This document shows, piece after piece, positions 27,613 to 36,382 of a stretch of 64,000 nt of DNA; the stretch's first letter is position 1, and each line of letters starts with the position of its first letter. Source of the DNA: Ruegeria sp. HKCCA6707 (GTDB lineage: Bacteria; Pseudomonadota; Alphaproteobacteria; Rhodobacterales; Rhodobacteraceae). The position numbers and the translations under genes were made by a program. Under the pieces are notes generated by a model. It ran no database searches. It saw only the letters and a list, made by a program, of their open reading frames with translations, and had not been told where the DNA came from. Location of the stretch: NCBI RefSeq assembly GCF_013033515.1, contig NZ_WQEG01000001.1:806001-870000 (forward strand). Reading direction: 5' to 3'.

Positions 27613-28590
27613 CTAGGTAGCATTCAAAATCGGACCATCTAACAATCTGACCAATTCTCCAAAATAGCCTCCAGAACGCGCGGGACGCGTAGGATCAGAA
27701 GTAATTGCGACAGCAAGGTTACGCTCAGGATGGGCCGCTATGATTTGGCCTCCGTACCCACGCGCCAAAGCATAGCCTGAAGGGGACAGAAACCAGCCAT
27801 AGCCGTAGTCCAATCCAGAGAAAGGCGAACGGCCGTGTGGCTTGGTCGAAGCCACGACCCAACGCTCAGGAACGATTTGCGTGTTGGCAAAAGCCCCGCG
27901 GTCCCGAAGCAACACCGCGATCTTCAACATCGACCTCGGCTTAATCGCCATCTCGTTCCCACCCAAGTAGTAGCCCTGTGGATCCCTTGTCCAAGCAGGT
28001 ATCTCGATACCAAGCGGTGCACCTAGCCTTTCACGCGTCAGTCTCAATAGGCTTTGTCCGGTTGCTACGGTCAATGCTGCGCCAAGCACATGGGTCGATC
28101 CAGTAGAATAGAGCATCCGCTGTCCGGGCTTAGCAACCATCGGTCGTGTCAACGCGTCTGCGATCCAGTTGGGAGAGTTGATCCATTCTCCATAGTTGCT
28201 GCCCGAAGTTCTTTCGAGCCCTGCGCGCAGCGTCACCAGATCCTCCATCGTAATGCGTTCGGAACCGGGTGTCGCATTAGCGGGCAAAAGCCGTGGAGCG
28301 ACCTCCTGCAAGGTGGATTCTACAGATGGGATTTCCTGCCGGTCAATCGCTGTACCCAACAACAAAGCCACGATGCTTTTCGAACAAGACTTAATATTGG
28401 CCAGCCTATCCAGGCCTGCACCCTGTTGGGCCTGCGCGAAAATGACATCGTCGCCGCGTTGAATTTGGAGTGAATGCAACTGCGGAAGACCGCTGATTGC
28501 ATCATTCAGCGCCACCGTTCGTCCCCGCGCTACATACGGAGCACAAATTGTGGCTGCGGTAACCAACAGGAGCTTTCGACGTGTGATCAT
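27613..28590 (-). CDS. Serine hydrolase, beta-lactamase/class C-like
   Basis: This 325-residue protein starts at MITRRKLLLVTAATI; an ATG nine bases upstream is an alternative. The N-terminus carries a twin-arginine-type signal (TRRKLLLV). The active-site SxxK motif is S68-C-S-K71 in NIKSCSKSIV. The second motif is near YSTGSTHVLG. The family includes class C beta-lactamases, esterases and D-aminopeptidases, and the substrate is not evident. A partial gene of the same superfamily ends the window at 63575-64000. Confidence 0.87.
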   Translation of the reverse strand: MITRRKLLLVTAATICAPYVARGRTVALNDAISGLPQLHSLQIQRGDDVIFAQAQQGAGLDRLANIKSCSKSIVALLLGTAIDRQEIPSVESTLQEVAPRLLPANATPGSERITMEDLVTLRAGLERTSGSNYGEWINSPNWIADALTRPMVAKPGQRMLYSTGSTHVLGAALTVATGQSLLRLTRERLGAPLGIEIPAWTRDPQGYYLGGNEMAIKPRSMLKIAVLLRDRGAFANTQIVPERWVVASTKPHGRSPFSGLDYGYGWFLSPSGYALARGYGGQIIAAHPERNLAVAITSDPTRPARSGGYFGELVRLLDGPILNAT

Positions 28591-28795
28591 GGCCTTCATT
28601 TGGAAGCAAATCTCGGATTGTCCAGACACTTAATCAACATCCCAAGATTTATTGTCCAAGATGTCAGAAAGCCTCCGCAACCGAAAAGTGGGATTTGAGG
28701 CAATAGGAGGCTTCGTTGGTACAATTGACCAGCATCCTTGCGATTGCGAATTATGTTAGACTGACCCCGAGGGCATTCTGGCAGAGAATCTCCCG

Positions 28796-29301
28796 TTGCC
28801 AACGAATTCACTCCGTCTCGCATTCTCGGTCATAACAATCGCCATGTCAGTGGGCGCCCTACCAGACCGCGCCAATGCGATAACGCAAGAAGTTCCAGCG
28901 TGGCTACAAAAGTACGTCGGTACGGCTGAGGGGCAAATCGCACCAATCGTATTGGAAAGGGCACGAGCGATTTACATCAAGAAACTACGCCGAGGCGAAG
29001 TCAGGAACCCTTGCTACCTTGCCAAGGACGCAACCCGCCCCAGTACTGCAAGTAACGGCATTCCGGGTAAGCGTTTTTGTGTCATCTGCGAGTCACAAAA
29101 GTCCTTCCAAGCGGTTTCCTCCGGCTATGGCAATGGCAGAAAACTCCAGCGCGCCAATTTTTCGAATGGCCGACAATGCGCGAAGAACTTCAACAATTCA
29201 GAGAGCTCTAACTAACCGCCGGAGGCGCACATCTGACGTCTGAAACCCGCACGTCCCTTAAAGGTTACCACAGTCATTCCGGCAAAGCACAGCCGTTCTA
29301 A
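28796..29301 (+). pseudogene. YkuD_2-type L,D-transpeptidase-like gene, frameshifted and truncated
   Basis: From TTG 28796 a signal peptide (SLRLAFSVITIAMSVGALP) leads into a segment typical of murein L,D-transpeptidase-like proteins: GIPGKRFCVICESQKSFQ, GYGNGRKLQRANFSNG, CAKNF. The frame stops at 29213-29215. One base off, it resumes as LTAGGAHLTSETRTSLKGYH and stops at 29299-29301, so one base has been lost near 29205-29212. The C-terminal region that would hold the catalytic His and Cys is missing, replaced by a LysR remnant. The gene is inactive. Confidence 0.7.
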
Positions 29302-29316
29302 CGCACGTTTCTTTTG

Positions 29317-29457
29317 TTTGATGGTGAAAGCACGCTCGTTGAACTCATCCCAGACTGGTCGATCCCGGACCTCGGCACCTACGCCGTCTGGCTTGACACC
29401 AGCCGCCGCGTCTCTCTCACCCGGCTGTTGGTCGACCATGTCGGCGACACAACTTAG
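29317..29457 (+). pseudogene. Remnant of a LysR-family regulator C-terminus
   Basis: A 46-codon frame reads ESTLVELIPDWSIPDLGTYA and then VWLDTSRRVSLTRLLVDHVGD. This is the classic C-terminal end of LysR effector domains, with the LxxxLPDW-type motif and the final helix over the FxDxxxxx position. An in-frame stop lies just upstream (29299-29301 region), so the N-terminal helix-turn-helix and most of the protein are absent. It is adjacent to the YkuD_2 remnant, marking a rearrangement junction. Confidence 0.7.
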
Positions 29458-29732
29458 AGGCGCCCCAAAAAGCCGCGGCCCATACCTGCCGTTCGTCGCA
29501 TTTTGGTGTTTCGCAGTCGCAGCCCGCTTAACGGACATTCGCCGCGCCGGCAAAGTCGACGACATGCCGAACTCACCAAAGCGGACTTTGCTGCCCTTCG
29601 TTCCTCCTGATCATTGCTCGCTTACTGCGCCACAACAGCTACGCGAGCTTGGCGGGCATATCCGGATAAATGGTTGAGCCTCTTAGCATCACGTGTCATC
29701 GTTCCTCTTCCGAGCGATTTGGGAGGATCGGG

Positions 29733-30899
29733 ATGGACGTCAAAAACATGAAAGCTGCGCGACGGCTTGCGGTTTGGCTGGATGAGAGCGTGGGCGATTT
29801 GGCCGCGTTTCGGGCCGAAATTGAGGTCGAGACGCAACGTGCAGATTGGCCCTTCGCCGTGGACGTCATGTCGAACATTCCGGTCTATGACGGGGCCAAG
29901 GTGCGCACCGAGGCAGAGGCGCCGCTGAACTTGATGGCGGAATGGAACGCTGTCTTCGATCAGGGTCCGGGCATTATCGTGATCAAGGGCGGGATGGAAG
30001 ACCTGTCCGTCGTGGACGCAGCAACAGCGATTTTCGAACAGATCATCGAAACAGAAAGCGCCACAGGCTCGGGCGGTGGGGATCACTTTGCCAAGCCGGG
30101 CGCAAATGATCGAGTATGGAATGCGGCGGAAAAGCATTGCCGGGCGGCGCCCGAGAATTTTGCCGCCTACTATTCGAGTGACGCAATTGCTTTGGCTTCG
30201 CGTGCATGGTTGGGGCGCGGGTATCAGATGACGGCGCAAGTCAATCGGGTGAACCCGGGTGGAGCGGCGCAGACAGCGCATCGTGATTATCATCTGGGCT
30301 TCATGAACCCCGAGCAATTGGCGACTTATCCGATGCAGGCCCACAGGATGTCACCCTGTTTGACGCTGCAGGGGGCAATTGCCCATTGCGATATGCCACT
30401 GGAAAGCGGGCCAACGATGTTGCTCCCCTATTCGCAGCGTTATCAGGCGGGTTATGTGGCGTTTCATCGACCTGAGTTTCAGGCTTATTTCGCGGAGCAT
30501 CATGTGCAGTTGCCGCTTGAGAAAGGCGACGTCGTGTTTTTCAACCCAGCCGTGATGCACGGCGCGGGGACGAACCGGTCAACCGATATTCAGCGGATGG
30601 CGAACCTATTGCAGGTCGGTTCAGCATTTGGGCGGTCGATTGAAAGCGTGGATCGCTCAGCCATGTCCCTGGCGCTTTACCCGGTGTTGCAGAGCATGTC
30701 GGGGCGGATGGTTGCCAATGTGATCGCAGCCTCCGCCGAGGGCTATGCCTTTCCAACAAACCTTGATCGCGATCCTCCGGTGGATGGTCTAATCCCACTC
30801 AGCCAAGCCGAAATGATGGCGGCGGCATTAGAGGGAGGAAGATCATTGAAGGAATGGCAGACCGAGGTGGCCGCAATGAACGCGCGGCGTCAGGCCTAG
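29733..30899 (+). CDS. Phytanoyl-CoA dioxygenase (PhyH) family protein
   Basis: This 388-residue protein starts at ATG 29733, set by GGGAGG six bases upstream; an earlier start at 29670 lacks one. The iron triad is suggested by HxD in TAHRDYHLGF and the distal His in FNPAVMHGAGTNRS. PhyH members are 2-oxoglutarate oxygenases acting on diverse small molecules, and the substrate is unknown. The next plus-strand gene encodes a methyltransferase 100 bases away. Confidence 0.88.
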   Translation: MDVKNMKAARRLAVWLDESVGDLAAFRAEIEVETQRADWPFAVDVMSNIPVYDGAKVRTEAEAPLNLMAEWNAVFDQGPGIIVIKGGMEDLSVVDAATAIFEQIIETESATGSGGGDHFAKPGANDRVWNAAEKHCRAAPENFAAYYSSDAIALASRAWLGRGYQMTAQVNRVNPGGAAQTAHRDYHLGFMNPEQLATYPMQAHRMSPCLTLQGAIAHCDMPLESGPTMLLPYSQRYQAGYVAFHRPEFQAYFAEHHVQLPLEKGDVVFFNPAVMHGAGTNRSTDIQRMANLLQVGSAFGRSIESVDRSAMSLALYPVLQSMSGRMVANVIAASAEGYAFPTNLDRDPPVDGLIPLSQAEMMAAALEGGRSLKEWQTEVAAMNARRQA

Positions 30900-31002
30900 C
30901 TGCTGGCCTATTGAGCGTCCGATGGGTGTCTTCTTTGCGGACGAAGCTGACAATCGGGATCAATACCTGTACTCTATGGCGATCGATTAGGGAGGCAGCC
31001 AA

Positions 31003-31833
31003 ATGACCAATCCCAATGAAGTCGCACACCACTACCATTCTGGACATTTGCTCAAGAGGATATCCGATGGTTGTTCAAGGCTGGACTTGACCCCTCCGAT
31101 TTCCCACGACGATTTGGCTCCAGTTGACGAGTTTCACATTGGCGGGCGTCTCGCGACCGAACGGTTTGTGAAGTCTCTTGACCTTTCAGCAGAAAGCCGG
31201 GTTGTTGATTTTGGATGCGGTCTCGCAGGGCCGGCACGCTATGTCGCGGCAGCCACCGGGGCGCATGTAACGGGCATCGATCTTACCGATGAGTTTGTGG
31301 AGACCGGACGCGCACTCACTGAATGGACAGGCTTGTCAGACCGGGTTCACCTCATCGAAGGCAGCGTGCTCGACTTGCCGCTAGAAGCAAAGTCAATGGA
31401 CGCGGCTTACATGATCCACGTGGGTATGAACATCGCGGACAAAGTTGGTATCGCCCGCGAGGCAAAGAGAGTGCTGAAACCAGGGGGGATTTTCGCGATT
31501 TACGATGTGATGCAAGTCGGCGAGGGGCAGATGGACTATCCGGCGCCATGGGCGTCGTCCTCAGATCAAAGCGCACTTGCTCCACCGGAGACATATGAGA
31601 CGGCTTTGAATTCCGTTGGTTTCGAGGTGAGCGAACGGATCGACCGTACAGCATTCGCGAAGCAGTTCTTTGCCGATCTGGCGTCTGCGCAAAGCCGTTC
31701 AGATGGCCCTCCACCGTTAGGCCTTCATCTCATCATGGGCGAAAACACTTCGCTCAAGGTTCAACATATGGTCAGAAATATCGAACGTGGATTAATTGCC
31801 CCAATTGAAATCCACGCGCGCCTTCCAGTTTAG
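31003..31833 (+). CDS. SAM-dependent class I methyltransferase
   Basis: This 276-residue enzyme has the SAM-binding motif VVDFGCGLAGPARYVA (about residues 67-82), the acidic residue in GIDLTDEFVE and the post-motif GSVLDLPLEAKSMDAAYM. The size and motif spacing are like those of glycine/sarcosine N-methyltransferases and other small-molecule methyltransferases. A GGGAGG site precedes the ATG. It may act with the upstream PhyH oxygenase, which is inferred from position only. Confidence 0.88.
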   Translation: MTNPNEVAHHYHSGHLLKRISDGCSRLDLTPPISHDDLAPVDEFHIGGRLATERFVKSLDLSAESRVVDFGCGLAGPARYVAAATGAHVTGIDLTDEFVETGRALTEWTGLSDRVHLIEGSVLDLPLEAKSMDAAYMIHVGMNIADKVGIAREAKRVLKPGGIFAIYDVMQVGEGQMDYPAPWASSSDQSALAPPETYETALNSVGFEVSERIDRTAFAKQFFADLASAQSRSDGPPPLGLHLIMGENTSLKVQHMVRNIERGLIAPIEIHARLPV

Positions 31834-31898
31834 ACTAGCGCCCGTTCTTTGCTTTTGTCGTCTGCTCCAAGGTTTCTGAACGCCAACCGTTTTGTCGT

Positions 31899-33326
31899 TT
31901 AGTCGCCCAAATCGGAAATAATGGACCTTAGCCGACGGATTGCTTGGGAGCTTATGCGGTCTTGGTCCACAGTAAGTGAGTAGCCCTCGTCCTCTTCGTG
32001 AATTATGCGGCTCTCACGCGGATCAGCAGCGTAGATCGCTGTCGCCGCGTAAGTGCGGACGGGATTCTTAAATCCTTTCACGTGAACTGGCTCGCGCTCT
32101 TCTACGGCGAGCCAATCTTTCACCAATGAATAGGTTTCCGCTGCGAGCAAGATACCTCCCGGATCGCACTCACCCTCAAGCCGTGCAGCAAGATTCACTT
32201 CTCGACCAATCGCCGTGTAATCCATTCGATCATCTGAACCGAAATTGCCAATTGTGCAGTAACCGGTGTTGATGCCTATGCGAGCGAGAAATGGTCGATC
32301 GATCAAGCCTTTGCGTTGCCACCCCGTTTGCAAATCATTCAGGCGAACTTGCATGTCGATCGCCATCTGAACGCAAGCGGAAGCATCTTCCTTGGCCCCG
32401 AGGCTTTCGGGTTCACCAAAGAACAGCATCATCGCGTCGCCAATAAACTTATCGAAGTATGCGCCGTGCTTCATCGCGATCTTGGACATTGCCGAAAGAT
32501 ACTCGTTTAACAAAGAGGTCAGTTCCTCTGCTTCGAGCTGATCTGTAATTTCGGAAAAATCCGCGATGTCGGAAAAGAAGATCGTGAGCTTGCGACGTCG
32601 GCTCTCGATGGCCGCTTGCTGGTTGCCAGCTATTATTGACTTATAAAGTTGCGGCGGCATGTACTTGGCAAGCTGTTCGGAGACGTTTTCCAAGGTCTCA
32701 TTCGCTTCTCGCATTTGGTTCAGCAAATGCAGATTATCCAGCGCGATGTTTGCCTGTGCCGCAAACGTCTTTAGAATATCGAACTGCTCCTTTTGCAGTT
32801 TACCGATTGAATGCCTTAACACGGCGAGAGCTCCGACGGTTTGTCCTCCTTGTGAAATTGGCACCATTGTGACTGCCCGAAACCCTGAGGCGAGGAAGTT
32901 TCCGGCACCCATGCGAAACTGATCTTGGGCTGTTGCGACATCCGGTAAATCAATCGCCTCACCAGCCAATATGACGTGGCCATGAATGGTTTCCGGGTGA
33001 AGCGGAGCCGGAAAGCGACCCCGCCAAGCCTCAACACCAGTAGGCTCTGGTCCAGAAATTGCGCCCAATACCAGTGTGTCACCTTCCCGCAATCCGATAC
33101 TAACTGTGGATTTTGGAAACAGCATTTGACCCGCTTCAACAATGGAGTTGAAAACCGGTTGGGGATCTCTAATCGAGCTGTTTACCACGTCCAGAATTTT
33201 GGCCGTCGCCACTTGTCGATCCAGCGCTTCCTTCAGCTGGATTTCCAAAGCCTCTAACGCGTCAGCGGTTTTGTTGGGCGGATCGGGCACGACGTCCGGT
33301 TGCGATGTTCTCTGACCCTTTGACAT
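31899..33326 (-). CDS. Class III adenylate/guanylate cyclase with GAF domain
   Basis: This 475-residue soluble protein starts at 33326; an ATG at 33335 has no proper ribosome-site spacing. The GAF sensor domain covers about residues 35-190. The cyclase domain follows, with both metal-binding Asp residues (FFSDIADFS and FIGDAMMLFF) and the Asn/Arg pair in AIGREVNLAARLE. No transmembrane segment is seen. It makes cAMP or cGMP in response to an unknown cytoplasmic ligand. It is downstream of the ABM monooxygenase gene and may share its transcript. Confidence 0.93.
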   Translation of the reverse strand: MSKGQRTSQPDVVPDPPNKTADALEALEIQLKEALDRQVATAKILDVVNSSIRDPQPVFNSIVEAGQMLFPKSTVSIGLREGDTLVLGAISGPEPTGVEAWRGRFPAPLHPETIHGHVILAGEAIDLPDVATAQDQFRMGAGNFLASGFRAVTMVPISQGGQTVGALAVLRHSIGKLQKEQFDILKTFAAQANIALDNLHLLNQMREANETLENVSEQLAKYMPPQLYKSIIAGNQQAAIESRRRKLTIFFSDIADFSEITDQLEAEELTSLLNEYLSAMSKIAMKHGAYFDKFIGDAMMLFFGEPESLGAKEDASACVQMAIDMQVRLNDLQTGWQRKGLIDRPFLARIGINTGYCTIGNFGSDDRMDYTAIGREVNLAARLEGECDPGGILLAAETYSLVKDWLAVEEREPVHVKGFKNPVRTYAATAIYAADPRESRIIHEEDEGYSLTVDQDRISSQAIRRLRSIISDLGD

Positions 33327-33347
33327 GTCGATCATCCTTTTGGGTGA

Positions 33348-33644
33348 TCAACTATCAACCAGATCGTAATGCTTGATGGATCGAGACTCGACGAGCTCCG
33401 CTTCTGCTGGATCAATGTGCGGGCTTTGGTAGTCTTCTCCCACGAAGGCCCTAAGGGCCTCCAAGCTCTCCCATACCATGACGAAACTGAATTCTCGTGG
33501 GGACTCCTCTCTCGCCCCCCCCGGAAGAACGCGCACGATCCCCGGAGTACTATTCATTAGGGGAATAGCAGTTTCATGAAAAAAGCGGCCAAACTCAGCC
33601 TCTTTTCCGGGACGTGTTGTCACCTGAAAGATACGCAGAATCAT
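33348..33644 (-). CDS. Antibiotic biosynthesis monooxygenase (ABM) domain protein
   Basis: This 98-residue small ferredoxin-like barrel starts at MILRIFQVTTRPGKEAEFG, with GGGAGG seven bases upstream. FSFVMVWESLEALRAFVGEDY is typical of the family. Members range from quinone-forming monooxygenases to heme-degrading enzymes and binding proteins. The cyclase gene follows after 12 bases or more. The function here is not known. Confidence 0.85.
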   Translation of the reverse strand: MILRIFQVTTRPGKEAEFGRFFHETAIPLMNSTPGIVRVLPGGAREESPREFSFVMVWESLEALRAFVGEDYQSPHIDPAEAELVESRSIKHYDLVDS

Positions 33645-33977
33645 ACACAATCCTCCCAAAGGTCCGGTTCTTGGATGTATGCATGCCTCGGAAGTTCATA
33701 CTAGCACACTTGGTTGGGACTGTCTGCTGCGGGCTCGCTGCCGCCTTCGGATGCCGCTCAGCAAACACCCGTCAGCGATCCGTTTCACCGTCGCACACGG
33801 CCCTTTGCCGCCATCGGCCAAGAACCTTCATCGCTGCATTGCGGCCCGCCAAAGCTGTCATTCGCCGCTACTGCAAACTCGGGGCTTTTGCGAACTCACA
33901 GTCAGCGGACGAAGCTGCCGTTCTCTGCGATACGAAGCAAACTGCGGTTCTGCGGTTTATCCGGCCCGGCATTAGTG
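33645..33977. other. Noncoding stretch resembling a roseobacter intergenic repeat
   Basis: No gene is convincing. All frames give Arg/Ser/Cys/His-rich translations typical of noncoding GC-rich DNA. The segment around 33790-33970 looks like dispersed intergenic sequences seen in Roseobacter-group genomes; this is from memory and not verifiable here. It separates the ABM gene promoter from the 3' end of the next membrane-protein gene. Confidence 0.3.
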
Positions 33978-34646
33978 TTAGCCAGCAGAATGAACAAATA
34001 GAAGCGAAATTGATCCCACAAGGATCAAACTCAGCGCCCAAACGACGTCCAGGTTGAACCACCCTTTTGAGAGAAATCTCAGACCCAGCCAATGATAAAC
34101 ACCGAACGCAAGAATACCGCCTGAGGCTGTCATGGCCAAGGTGTGGGCTAAAGCGACACCAACAGCGATTTTGACGTTTCCGGTCATCAGATCAGCGGCT
34201 GCTGCATGGCCAGCGTCAGTGGCTATTGTACGACAGATGCCCAGATAGATAGGAACCAACATCAGCCCTGCTCCGTGCGCCATCGCTGCCAAAAACGACC
34301 ATAGCGCAAGTCGCGACGGTGGTACCCGAGCAAGGATCCGCGGGTGACGCCGGTTGAACAACAGATAGACACCTAGTCCGATTACGAGGCAGGCTGCGAA
34401 GATTTGAATCTCACGCTGCCATTCGGCCAGAAACAGCAGGGCGGTAAAGGGAAACAGAATGGCACCCATCGCCACCAGATGCCCGACCGCCAAAGCGATC
34501 AACGCCTTGAACAGGCTGTTGCGCTGCTTGTCCATCAGCGCCGCGGACACGGCCAGGGGCCAACCCATACCGGGATTGACCCCGTGATAAATGCCCGAGG
34601 CGACAACAGCCCACCACAGGGCTGTCGCCGTGTTTAAACCTTCCAC
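33978..34646 (-). CDS. Six-helix membrane protein with intramembrane histidines
   Basis: This 222-residue protein starts at GTG 34646, three bases after the SBP56 stop, so it is co-transcribed and probably coupled. It has about six hydrophobic segments. Histidines lie in or beside membrane segments in YHGVNPGMGW, AVGHLVAMG, MAHGAGLML and LAHTLAM, which resembles metal- or nickel/cobalt-type transporters (NicO/HupE/UreH), but the family cannot be fixed. Its neighbour is a protein family linked to methanethiol oxidation or selenium binding, and metal supply to it is inferred. Confidence 0.75.
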   Translation of the reverse strand: MEGLNTATALWWAVVASGIYHGVNPGMGWPLAVSAALMDKQRNSLFKALIALAVGHLVAMGAILFPFTALLFLAEWQREIQIFAACLVIGLGVYLLFNRRHPRILARVPPSRLALWSFLAAMAHGAGLMLVPIYLGICRTIATDAGHAAAADLMTGNVKIAVGVALAHTLAMTASGGILAFGVYHWLGLRFLSKGWFNLDVVWALSLILVGSISLLFVHSAG

Positions 34647-34649
34647 GCG

Positions 34650-36050
34650 TCAGACAGACGGGTAGCAAAAGCTGTCGGTTGAGCAGTCTCCGCCTTCCAA
34701 GCGGATCTGGTGGCTGCGATAGCCTTTGGGGAACTCGACATAGAAATCCTTGTCCAGTTCCAGACCACCGTTTTCCCCGACATTGGCCATGACCATTTGT
34801 CCGCCCTCGTCATCAGGATAGAACTGATCATCCCACGTCGAATACAGCGAGTTGGTCCAGTAGACCCGCTTGCCGTCCCGGCTGATCTCAACCATCTGGG
34901 GGCCGTAGACAAAATCCTTGCCGTTTGGATGTTTCGCCCCGCGCGCAATCCCGCCAAGCTCAACCTTGCCGGTCAGCTTGGGATTCATCGGGTCGGACAC
35001 ATCATACTGGTGCATTTCACCCTGACCCCAACAGGCGACGTAGAGGTACTTGTCGTCCAGACTCAGGTCAATATCGGTGACCAATGGGGGTACGGCTTCA
35101 AAACCCTGCAACAGAGGCGGAAGATTCTCGGCCTTCTCGGGTCGCGGATCAATTGTGATCGTCTTTTTCGCCTCGAAAGTTCCGTCATCCTTCTGCCACC
35201 ACGTGAAAATTGCGCCCTGGAGGTTTGTTGTGTCCACGACAACGCCGCAAAAACCATAATCCTTTGCCGGATCATGCGCAGGTCTTATTTCCAAAGCCAT
35301 CTGATGGTTTTCACCCAGATCTATGGTTTGGACGTTGCGGCGTTCGCGCAGGTTCCAGAAATGGATCTTGTGACCGTATTTGTTGGACAGCAGATCCTCG
35401 GCCACGATGCCATTTTCAAACTGCGGCGGCAGCCCCCATTCAGAACTTACCATGTAGTCGCGCGGCAGGTTCCACCAGAAATCATAGTGCTTGTCCTGTT
35501 CACCGCGGTCCATCTCGTAGCGGCCAAGGATATCAAAGGTCTCGCAATCCATGATGAAGATACCCGGAGGGCCATCTGTGCCGTCGGCACCGCCGCCGCC
35601 GAGTGTCGAAACATAAATTCCTTCAGGACCGCAGTGGATGGTATGCGGACGGGAATAGCCCGTTTTGGCGAACACCTCTTCGGGTTCGATAATCTTGTGA
35701 ATTTTTGCCTTCAACGGTTCCTTCACGTCGATCACGTAGATGCGCGAGGACCGGATACCCGGTACGATCAGATATCTGCGTTCCAGAAAGGCATGCCCTG
35801 TCAGGGGCGAAAGTGCAGAAGAGCACGCGTTCCAGCCAAAGTGATGAAACTCATCACCCTTGTTGGGCATGATGAGCTGATGAACGATCTGGCCGTAAGT
35901 CTTCGATTTCGGGTCAACATCTACAACGGCTAGGCCATCCGGCTGTGAGCCGTCGGGACTGAGCATCAATGTAAAAGCGAGCGTTTCCGCAGGTGCCTCC
36001 ATAGCAAGTTTTGGAGTTGCGTGAAAAGTCGGGTCAGGTCTTAGATTCAT
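34650..36050 (-). CDS. mtoX: SBP56 family protein: methanethiol oxidase / selenium-binding protein
   Basis: This 466-residue beta-propeller protein has the SBP56 signatures: HHFGWNACSSA with the conserved Cys near residue 77, YSRPHTIHCGPEGIYVSTLG, DFWWNLPRDYMVSSEWGLP, and many tryptophans and histidines for metal binding. The family includes human SELENBP1 and bacterial MtoX, which converts methanethiol to formaldehyde, hydrogen sulfide and hydrogen peroxide in methylated sulfur cycling, important in marine roseobacters. In known mtoX loci SCO1-like and MauG-like genes are adjacent; here they are absent within the window and a membrane protein follows instead. A GGAGGAG site precedes the ATG. 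The symbol is tentative. Confidence 0.8.
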   Translation of the reverse strand: MNLRPDPTFHATPKLAMEAPAETLAFTLMLSPDGSQPDGLAVVDVDPKSKTYGQIVHQLIMPNKGDEFHHFGWNACSSALSPLTGHAFLERRYLIVPGIRSSRIYVIDVKEPLKAKIHKIIEPEEVFAKTGYSRPHTIHCGPEGIYVSTLGGGGADGTDGPPGIFIMDCETFDILGRYEMDRGEQDKHYDFWWNLPRDYMVSSEWGLPPQFENGIVAEDLLSNKYGHKIHFWNLRERRNVQTIDLGENHQMALEIRPAHDPAKDYGFCGVVVDTTNLQGAIFTWWQKDDGTFEAKKTITIDPRPEKAENLPPLLQGFEAVPPLVTDIDLSLDDKYLYVACWGQGEMHQYDVSDPMNPKLTGKVELGGIARGAKHPNGKDFVYGPQMVEISRDGKRVYWTNSLYSTWDDQFYPDDEGGQMVMANVGENGGLELDKDFYVEFPKGYRSHQIRLEGGDCSTDSFCYPSV

Positions 36051-36321
36051 AGCTGGCTCCTCCCAGGCCGCGGACGACAGATCTAAATCAAGTTTTTTCT
36101 GATTTCGTCCAGAACTGAGAATGCCACATATTCAAGATTCGCGAAAACGGGCCAAACTCAGGCACTTGAATTTACCCTTTTGAATCGGCCCTTCTAATGG
36201 CTGAAATGGGCTCAAGGCAGTCAGCTGATTCAATTAGTCAGATGACGGCTTGGGAACGGATAGTGATCATTGTTGGTGGTCATCCCGAGAATTTTCGCCT
36301 TAATGTCTGCATTGAACGCAG

Positions 36322-36356
36322 AGCGGTCATCGGGCAAAAAAACGCGGATGACCGCT
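36322..36356 (-). terminator. Stem-loop beyond the end of the rha operon
   Basis: A perfect 10-bp inverted repeat (AGCGGTCATC at 36322-36331 with GATGACCGCT at 36347-36356) has a 15-base loop containing seven A. It starts 27 bases after the rhaK stop. There is no T-run after the stem on the minus strand, so it is not a classic intrinsic terminator. It may mark the transcript end or block exonucleases. The rest of 36051-36382 holds no convincing gene. Confidence 0.5.
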
Positions 36357-36382
36357 TCGAGCCCGAATCGGGCGCCGCTCAG

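Noticed and set aside
34710..35933. Long plus-strand frame (407 codons)
   Set aside because: It is fully antisense to the SBP56 gene, which has strong family motifs; the translation shows no family.
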